The position numbers were made by a program, and so were the translations under genes. Below the pieces are notes generated by a model, which saw only the letters and a program-made list of their open reading frames with translations, had not been told where the DNA came from and ran no database searches. This document shows positions 56,301 through 61,045 of a stretch of 61,045 bases of DNA, piece after piece. Within the stretch, counting starts at the first letter, position 1. The number at the start of each line of letters is the position of its first letter. Source of the stretch: Bacteroidia bacterium (GTDB lineage: Bacteria > Bacteroidota > Bacteroidia > B-17B0 > Aurantibacillaceae); the NCBI GenBank assembly GCA_016787445.1, contig JAEUTQ010000064.1:1-61045 (forward strand), given 5' to 3'.

Positions 56301-56440
56301 TCTGCTAACGGTTGGCGGCTTGGCGTAGTGGCGGATTTTTAGCACAATAGTTATATCGAAGTACTTTACTTGAACCTACCACAAAACTATCATACGAAGC
56401 ACTGAACCCGCCATTACGCCAAACCGATCTTATAGGCAGT
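56301..56440 (-). repeat. attC-like / MITE-like imperfect palindromic element
   Basis: About 140 bp with inverted arms: TTGGCGTAGTGGCGG (56320-56334) pairs with CCGCCATTACGCCAA (56408-56422) at 14 of 15 positions plus one G-U. Outside them CGG/CCG and CTGC/GCAG pairs extend the fold, with unpaired insertions as in integron attC sites. Its ends on the minus strand are GCCTATAAG and GTTAGCAG, near but not equal to the attC core boxes. It starts three bases after the stop of the DUF262 gene, as an attC follows its cassette gene. Confidence 0.5.
56382..56389 (-). promoter_or_regulatory. Possible -7 element inside the palindromic element
   Basis: Minus strand TAGTTTTG, a perfect TAnnTTTG, in the loop of the element and reading toward the TPR lipoprotein gene 93 bases away. 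No -33 TTG is visible, so this is weak. Confidence 0.25.
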
Positions 56441-56442
56441 TT

Positions 56443-58140
56443 TTAGTCTGCGTATGAAATTCTCCAAATTGAAGTTGCTTTTCTGGCTAAATCACTTTGT
56501 CTATTATTTAAAATTGTAGGGTTCCATTCATTGTAATTAATATCCTTACTCATCTCATATTGACTTCTTGTATAAAATGGTTTTTTTTGATCAAATGGTA
56601 GAACTTCGCAATCCCTATTTAGATGATCTTCCAATAATGTATAATTGCCTAATCTATATATATAATTCGGTTGAATAATTTGAGGAAAATCGTGATCCCA
56701 AGCAGCGCTTGCGTTTTCAGGCAAAATATGTTCAATTGTTGCAGGATCATTTTCAAAGTCTCTATCACCACCTTGCATTAAATTATTCTCCAACTCAAAC
56801 AAAACATATCTTGCTAACTTTTTACTTCGACCATAAGAGTACAATTCGATGGTTGAAAAATCATTTCTAAAATCTTGATCAGAAACATATAATTCCTTTA
56901 TTTCATTAAAGACTGCTTGAGCAGTTGCAAGGGTCGCGTTAAATATTTTCTGTGAAACAGAATTATATAATTCTTCCATTCTATTTGCTTGGCGACTACC
57001 AATAACGTTGTATCGAAATGAAATTACTGAAATTACCTTTAATGTCTTATCAAATTCTTGGTCTGAAAACTTTTCTTTGGCTACCATTAATAATGGTAGT
57101 TGTTGTTTAACTCCAAATAATTTCATTTCTCTTATACGTTTAATTCGTTCTTTATTTCCTTGCCATATTATACTATAAGGGTCTTGAAGAGCTAAATAAA
57201 TTTCTGAATATTTATCCAAGTCATTTAGTAAACTAAAAACATGCTGATTGGAATTAATTTCTGATCGAATTGTTTTGAACAATTGTTCTTGTCTTACGAG
57301 AGGCTTTCTAGAAATCCAAAAATGTCTCAAAAAGATTGGGAATTTTTCGATCCCAACACTAGTAGCCACTTTTTTCCAGATATCCTTAGCGATACGCAGA
57401 TCAGAAGGTGTTATTAATGAAAATAAGTAGTTTTTTAATAGGTCTGTTACCGTTAAATCAACACCTCTATAATTTAAAGTTTCAAACAAAGTGTATGCAC
57501 TAAGTTCATCTTCAACCTCAATTTTAATAAACATGGTCTTATCACCAATTGATTTGCTTAGAAATGTTGCCAATTCAGCACCATTTGCATTTGGTAATAA
57601 TTCACCTATTTTATTATAGAAATAGCTGAATGCTTGCCATAACAAACGATCAGAATCAATTAAAGTGCGTTCATTTTGAGGCGAGATTAATTGCAGCAAA
57701 TTTCTTTGGTAAAATGGATCGTTATTCTCGTTTAAAAAGAGTTTACTTGAATAATGTAAAGAAGCCGGGTCCTTTTGACCTAAAAATCCTCTTCTTAGCT
57801 CCTTTATTCTTTCACTATTGTTATCTGATTCTATTCCACTATCTATCAGATCTTGAATTCTTTTAATGACTGCTAATGCTAATAAACTTAATGTTGTAAA
57901 TCTTTGTTGTCCGTCAATTACTAAAAATTGCTTTTCCCCAACCTTTTGGAGAACAACCGCACCCATATAGTGATCTTTTCCAGAATCTAGGAGAATTTTA
58001 ATGTCCTCCCATAAATCGGTCCAATTGTCTTCTTTCCATGAATAATCTCTCTGAAAAATTGGAACTTTATATGTGATGCCATTTCCAAGCAATCCACTTA
58101 AACTTGTTGTACTTGGGGTCATTAAATTTTTGTCAGCCAT
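56443..58140 (-). CDS. DUF262/DUF1524 protein (single-chain GmrSD-like)
   Basis: 565-residue protein with the two domains of GmrSD-type modification-dependent restriction systems in one chain. The N-terminal DUF262 domain has VPIFQRDYSWKEDNW and the nucleotide-site motif LVIDGQQRFTTLS (near residues 73-85). The C-terminal DUF1524 domain has the HNH-like ATIEHILPENASAAWDHDF and YRLGNYTLLEDHLN. Related proteins (GmrSD, BrxU) cut phage DNA with modified cytosines; many lone DUF262 proteins are unassigned. There is no partner gene. It lies in an accessory-looking segment with an inverted-repeat element just past its stop and hairpins upstream. Confidence 0.88.
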   Translation of the reverse strand: MADKNLMTPSTTSLSGLLGNGITYKVPIFQRDYSWKEDNWTDLWEDIKILLDSGKDHYMGAVVLQKVGEKQFLVIDGQQRFTTLSLLALAVIKRIQDLIDSGIESDNNSERIKELRRGFLGQKDPASLHYSSKLFLNENNDPFYQRNLLQLISPQNERTLIDSDRLLWQAFSYFYNKIGELLPNANGAELATFLSKSIGDKTMFIKIEVEDELSAYTLFETLNYRGVDLTVTDLLKNYLFSLITPSDLRIAKDIWKKVATSVGIEKFPIFLRHFWISRKPLVRQEQLFKTIRSEINSNQHVFSLLNDLDKYSEIYLALQDPYSIIWQGNKERIKRIREMKLFGVKQQLPLLMVAKEKFSDQEFDKTLKVISVISFRYNVIGSRQANRMEELYNSVSQKIFNATLATAQAVFNEIKELYVSDQDFRNDFSTIELYSYGRSKKLARYVLFELENNLMQGGDRDFENDPATIEHILPENASAAWDHDFPQIIQPNYIYRLGNYTLLEDHLNRDCEVLPFDQKKPFYTRSQYEMSKDINYNEWNPTILNNRQSDLARKATSIWRISYAD

Positions 58141-58184
58141 ATTGTAGTATTGATTATGATTGTTTGGATAATTTTATCATTGTT

Positions 58185-58192
58185 CAAATTTA
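58185..58192 (-). promoter_or_regulatory. -7 element of the DUF262 gene
   Basis: Minus strand TAAATTTG, a perfect TAnnTTTG, 44 bases before the ATG at 58140. No TTG at the -33 distance. Confidence 0.4.
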
Positions 58193-58235
58193 TGAATTTA
58201 ATCCGTAGGTGTCGATTTCATTCTCATTCAAAATT

Positions 58236-58284
58236 GCCAATAACTAGTGTATTGGCGCCACAAGCAATTATTCAAAAATGCTTG
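58236..58284. repeat. Two neighbouring hairpins upstream of the DUF262 gene
   Basis: GCCAATA / TATTGGC (58236-58256, 7-nt loop) and CAAGCA / TGCTTG (58261-58284, 12-nt loop). An 11-base direct repeat TATTCAAAAAT occurs at 58269-58279 and 58292-58302. They lie between the 3' end of the helicase gene and the DUF262 gene. Neither hairpin is followed by a T run, so they are not classic terminators. Confidence 0.45.
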
Positions 58285-58346
58285 TAAGCACTATTCAAAA
58301 ATATAAAAATTCCGCTAAAACGCAATTAAAAACAAGGTGTTGCAAC

Positions 58347-60770
58347 TTACACCTTCATGAGTTTGGCAAACTTGAGGAGGAGTTTCTTTTCTCCGGCTTG
58401 GGAGAAGTGGATGGTGGCTTTGCTTTCCGGCCAATTGCCTTCAATATCGCTAATGGTACCTTGTCCAAATTTTTCGTGCAGCACTACATCGCCTTTTTGT
58501 AAACTTTTGTTTAACTCAGCATCAATGGGCTTAGGCGGTGTATTCACAATGCGTGAGTTTAAGCTCACTAATTTTTTTGCAGGCTGGAAGTTAATGCCTT
58601 GTTGTGGAGTTTGCTTAGGGTTCGGTGTGCCACTGCCTTTATTAAATTTTATTTCGCGCTTAGAGGTGTCGTTAAAGTTTTTTCTAAAGGCGCTAAAGGT
58701 GTCTTCTTCAAATGAAGGACCTTCGTTGCTTTCGGGTAATTCTACATATTGCTGGTCTATCTCTTCAATAAAGCGGCTCGGCTCGCAATACAAGATGTTT
58801 CCAAAACGGTAACGGGTGAGGGCATAACTCAAGGTAGCTTTTTTCTCGGCGCGTGTTACGGCTACATAAAACAAACGGCGCTCTTCTTCCAAATCACTTC
58901 TGCTGTTCAAACTCAACTGCGATGGAAATAAATTTTCTTCCAGTCCCACCACATACACATAAGGAAATTCCAATCCCTTGGCAGCATGTATGGTCATTAA
59001 GCTTACTTTGTCATGGTCTTCATCTTCATCTGCTTCATCGGTGCCGGTCATTAAGGTAATTTCCTGCATAAATTCGTCCAGCGTTTTTATGCTGTTGTCG
59101 GTAGTTTCTGCAAATAAATTACTCTCGTCTTTTGGCAAACTCAGTTTGGTAACTTCGTTAAGTTCTTCTTCCTGCGGTGTGCGCGGTTGCTCGGTAAAAT
59201 CTTTAATACCGTTTAATAATTCCTGAATGTTCTCATAACGGCTCACACCTTCCGGCGTTTTGTCGGCGTATAATTCACGCACCAGCCCTGAGTTTACTAA
59301 AATATGATTGGCTAAATCAAAGGCGTCTTTAATTGGCAGCAATAAGCAATAACTTTTAATCGCGGTTACAAAATCACCTATCTTACTCGCAATGCCTCCG
59401 TTGATGCCGAGATTAAAATCTTTGAGATTTGATATAACGGTCCACATACTGGTGTCGTGTTCCGCGGCGGCTACGGTAATTTTATCTAAAGTAGTTTGTC
59501 CTATGCCTCTGGCCGGATAGTTAATGATGCGGCGCAAAGATTCATCGTCGTTATTGTTAATGGTTAACCTGAAATAGGCTAGAGCATCTTTAATTTCTTT
59601 ACGCTGGTAAAAGGAAACGCCGCCGTAAATTTTATACGGTAAATTCAAACGTCTTAAGGCTTCCTCAAACGAACGTGATTGCGCGTTAGTTCTGTACAAA
59701 ATAGCGAAGTCGTGGTTGTGTGCCTGCAATTGCATTTTGGTTTCAAAAATGCTGTTCACTACTTTTTGTCCTTCTTCGTTATCGGTATTGGCGCGTATCA
59801 CTTTTATTTTTTCGCCGTGTTCATTCTCGGTAAAAACGTTTTTCTTAAACTGTTCTTTGTTATTGGCGATAATATGATTGGCAGCGCCTACAATGGTTTT
59901 GGTGCTTCTGTAGTTCTGCTCGAGCTTAAAGGTTCTTAAATCCGGATAATCTTTTTCAAAATTTAAAATATTCTGAATGTTGGCCCCACGGAAGGCGTAA
60001 ATACTCTGCGCATCGTCGCCCACCACGCAAATGTTCTGAAAGCGCGCGGCTAATTGTTTGATGATAACGTATTGCGAGAAGTTGGTATCCTGATACTCGT
60101 CCACTAAAATATAACGGAACTTATTCTGGTATTTCAATAATACATCCGGAAAGTCGCGCAACAGCACATTGGTGTTGTACAACAAATCATCAAAGTCCAT
60201 GGCCCCGGCTTTAAAATTTCTTTTTTGGTAAGCCACAAAGATTTGTCCGAGTAATGGTTTGTTGCTCGATTGGTCTTCGGCCTGGGTAATGGGATTGTTG
60301 GCGTATTGCTGTGCGGAGATGAGTTTATTTTTCGCGTCGGAGATGCGGTTTAAAACCAGGGATGGTTTATACACTTTCTCGTCGAGATTAAACTGTTTTA
60401 ATATTTCTTTGATAACGCTTTTGCTGTCGTCGGTATCGTAAATGGTAAAGTTGTTGGGGTAACCGATTTTTTCTGCTTCGTAGCGTAAAATTTTCGCGAA
60501 GATAGAGTGGAAGGTACCCATCCAGATATTTTTGGCATTTTGGGAGCCTACAATTTTCGCGATACGTTCTTTCATTTCGCGGGCGGCTTTATTGGTAAAA
60601 GTTAAAGCCAGAATATTGAAGGGATCCACGCCATTGTCAATTAAATGAGCGATGCGGTAGGTGAGTACGCGCGTTTTTCCTGAACCGGCGCCGGCAATAA
60701 TCATCACCGGACCATCAGAGGCGAGGGCGGCTTCACGTTGCGCGGGATTTAGTTCATTAATATAGCTCAT
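58347..60770 (-). CDS. UvrD/PcrA-type DNA helicase
   Basis: 807-residue superfamily 1 ATP-dependent 3'-5' helicase of the UvrD/PcrA family, acting in excision and mismatch repair and at stalled forks. The helicase motifs are in order: Q-motif LNPAQREAA, Walker A GAGSGKTR (near residue 27), Ia TFTNKAAREMKER, II VDEYQDTN (near 219), III GDDAQSIYAFRGA, IV EQNYRS, V MTIHAAKGLEFPYVYVVGL and VI RRLFYVAVTRA. The C-terminal tail has the Tudor-like RNA-polymerase-contact segment VVLHEKFGQGTI seen in PcrA. It has its own -7 element. Bacteroidota often name this uvrD or pcrA; I leave the symbol open. Confidence 0.96.
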   Translation of the reverse strand: MSYINELNPAQREAALASDGPVMIIAGAGSGKTRVLTYRIAHLIDNGVDPFNILALTFTNKAAREMKERIAKIVGSQNAKNIWMGTFHSIFAKILRYEAEKIGYPNNFTIYDTDDSKSVIKEILKQFNLDEKVYKPSLVLNRISDAKNKLISAQQYANNPITQAEDQSSNKPLLGQIFVAYQKRNFKAGAMDFDDLLYNTNVLLRDFPDVLLKYQNKFRYILVDEYQDTNFSQYVIIKQLAARFQNICVVGDDAQSIYAFRGANIQNILNFEKDYPDLRTFKLEQNYRSTKTIVGAANHIIANNKEQFKKNVFTENEHGEKIKVIRANTDNEEGQKVVNSIFETKMQLQAHNHDFAILYRTNAQSRSFEEALRRLNLPYKIYGGVSFYQRKEIKDALAYFRLTINNNDDESLRRIINYPARGIGQTTLDKITVAAAEHDTSMWTVISNLKDFNLGINGGIASKIGDFVTAIKSYCLLLPIKDAFDLANHILVNSGLVRELYADKTPEGVSRYENIQELLNGIKDFTEQPRTPQEEELNEVTKLSLPKDESNLFAETTDNSIKTLDEFMQEITLMTGTDEADEDEDHDKVSLMTIHAAKGLEFPYVYVVGLEENLFPSQLSLNSRSDLEEERRLFYVAVTRAEKKATLSYALTRYRFGNILYCEPSRFIEEIDQQYVELPESNEGPSFEEDTFSAFRKNFNDTSKREIKFNKGSGTPNPKQTPQQGINFQPAKKLVSLNSRIVNTPPKPIDAELNKSLQKGDVVLHEKFGQGTISDIEGNWPESKATIHFSQAGEKKLLLKFAKLMKV

Positions 60771-60782
60771 AATTGGGGATTA

Positions 60783-60790
60783 CAAATATA
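60783..60790 (-). promoter_or_regulatory. -7 element of the helicase gene
   Basis: Minus strand TATATTTG, a perfect TAnnTTTG, 12 bases before the ATG, giving a leader of only about 6-9 bases. The -33 region lacks a TTG. Confidence 0.4.
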
Positions 60791-60838
60791 CGGGAATTGT
60801 GAGGGGGATGATTTGGTGTTGATAAAATTTGGGTTTAA

Positions 60839-60868
60839 TTTCTTTTCTGCCTTGATGCAGAAAAGAAA
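60839..60868. repeat. Perfect 12-bp hairpin TTTCTTTTCTGC-CTTGAT-GCAGAAAAGAAA
   Basis: Arms at 60839-60850 and 60857-60868 are exact reverse complements with a six-base loop. It opens the repeat-rich right edge of the window. It has no coding context and may be a dispersed REP-like unit. Confidence 0.7.
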
Positions 60869-60921
60869 CAAAAGAAATCAAGGCTTCATTTTATCCTTTA
60901 CTCCCTACGGTCGTAATTTTT

Positions 60922-61045
60922 TATGCGCAACAGCCATTGCCGGGCGCTAAAAATGTGCACTGCACATTTTCTTAACGCTGGCAAGCTACCAAATGGGTGA
61001 TCTCCTTGGCCCGCCTGCGGAGCTTCCCATTTGGCTTAACGCAAT
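60922..61045. repeat. Nested palindromic repeat cluster, cut by the window edge
   Basis: Contains AAAATGTGC / GCACATTTT (60950-60970), whose flanks GCGCTAA and TTAACGC extend the stem, then CCAAATGGG / CCCATTTGG (60989-61034) with an inner CTCC / GGAG pair. CTTAACGC occurs twice (60971, 61035). No open reading frame of size is present. The whole looks like a composite REP/BIME-type element. Confidence 0.65.

Noticed and set aside
56301..56440. Classical integron attC site
   Set aside because: The end boxes GCCTATAAG and GTTAGCAG do not match RYYYAAC and GTTRRRY, and no integrase is present; kept only as attC-like.
1..61045. CRISPR arrays, tRNA or rRNA genes, transposases
   Set aside because: No spaced short direct repeats with unique spacers, no cloverleaf-like segments and no transposase-like reading frames were seen; the only repeat arrays are protein-coding.

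Overview
The window is a chromosomal segment of an AT-rich Bacteroidota, most likely a free-living member of the Flavobacteriales/Sphingobacteriales/Cytophagales side. The signs are type IX secretion (T9SS) sorting domains of type A and type B, four-gene-scale PorP/SprF and PorE-like families, a TonB-dependent receptor with a carboxypeptidase-regulatory N-terminus, SBBP/PKD/Ig-like surface proteins, and promoters of the Bacteroidota form (TTG near -33, TAnnTTTG near -7) without clear Shine-Dalgarno sites. I count 37 protein genes. No rRNA, tRNA, CRISPR array or insertion sequence is visible, and no gene-free stretch exceeds 300 bases.

Layout. 1-1.1 kb: 3' end of fructose-1,6-bisphosphatase and an RsmI-like methyltransferase. 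1.2-5.8 kb: a large secreted SBBP/Ig-like mosaic with a type A sorting domain. 5.9-16.2 kb (minus strand): a small CDF-like membrane protein, then a three-gene unit read as giant type B adhesin -> PorP -> PorE-like OmpA protein. 16.4-17.3 kb: a DUF58 protein between two divergent clusters. 17.4-28.9 kb (plus strand): a five-gene operon, adhesin -> PorP -> adhesin -> PorP -> PorE-like, which repeats and mirrors the minus-strand unit. 29-32.5 kb: a type A T9SS cargo and a TonB receptor, each behind a terminator that also carries its promoter. 32.6-43.5 kb: a 7TM-HD phosphodiesterase, then a tightly packed envelope/exopolysaccharide operon (Wza-like, tyrosine kinase, RfbC, WecA/MraY-like, lytic transglycosylase) that runs by overlapping codons into uvrA. 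43.6-46.8 kb: a PagL-like outer membrane protein and a TPR/PD40/SPOR protein.

46.8-52.2 kb is the most unusual part: a LysR-type regulator divergent from a six-gene operon holding a two-TM protein of unknown function, NADP-type isocitrate dehydrogenase, two small tandem paralogs, a zinc-ribbon protein resembling DUF6671, and an SbtA-family sodium/bicarbonate transporter. The combination of LysR control, an enzyme that makes 2-oxoglutarate and CO2, and a bicarbonate importer suggests an inorganic-carbon/2-oxoglutarate module outside the cyanobacteria.

52.2-61 kb (minus strand): a GyrI-like protein, an SGNH/MBOAT acyl-transfer pair, a TPR lipoprotein, a lone DUF262/DUF1524 (GmrSD-like) defence candidate followed by an attC-like inverted-repeat element, a UvrD/PcrA helicase, and a cluster of palindromic repeats at the right edge. 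Functional names rest on motif recognition by eye; no database search was run.
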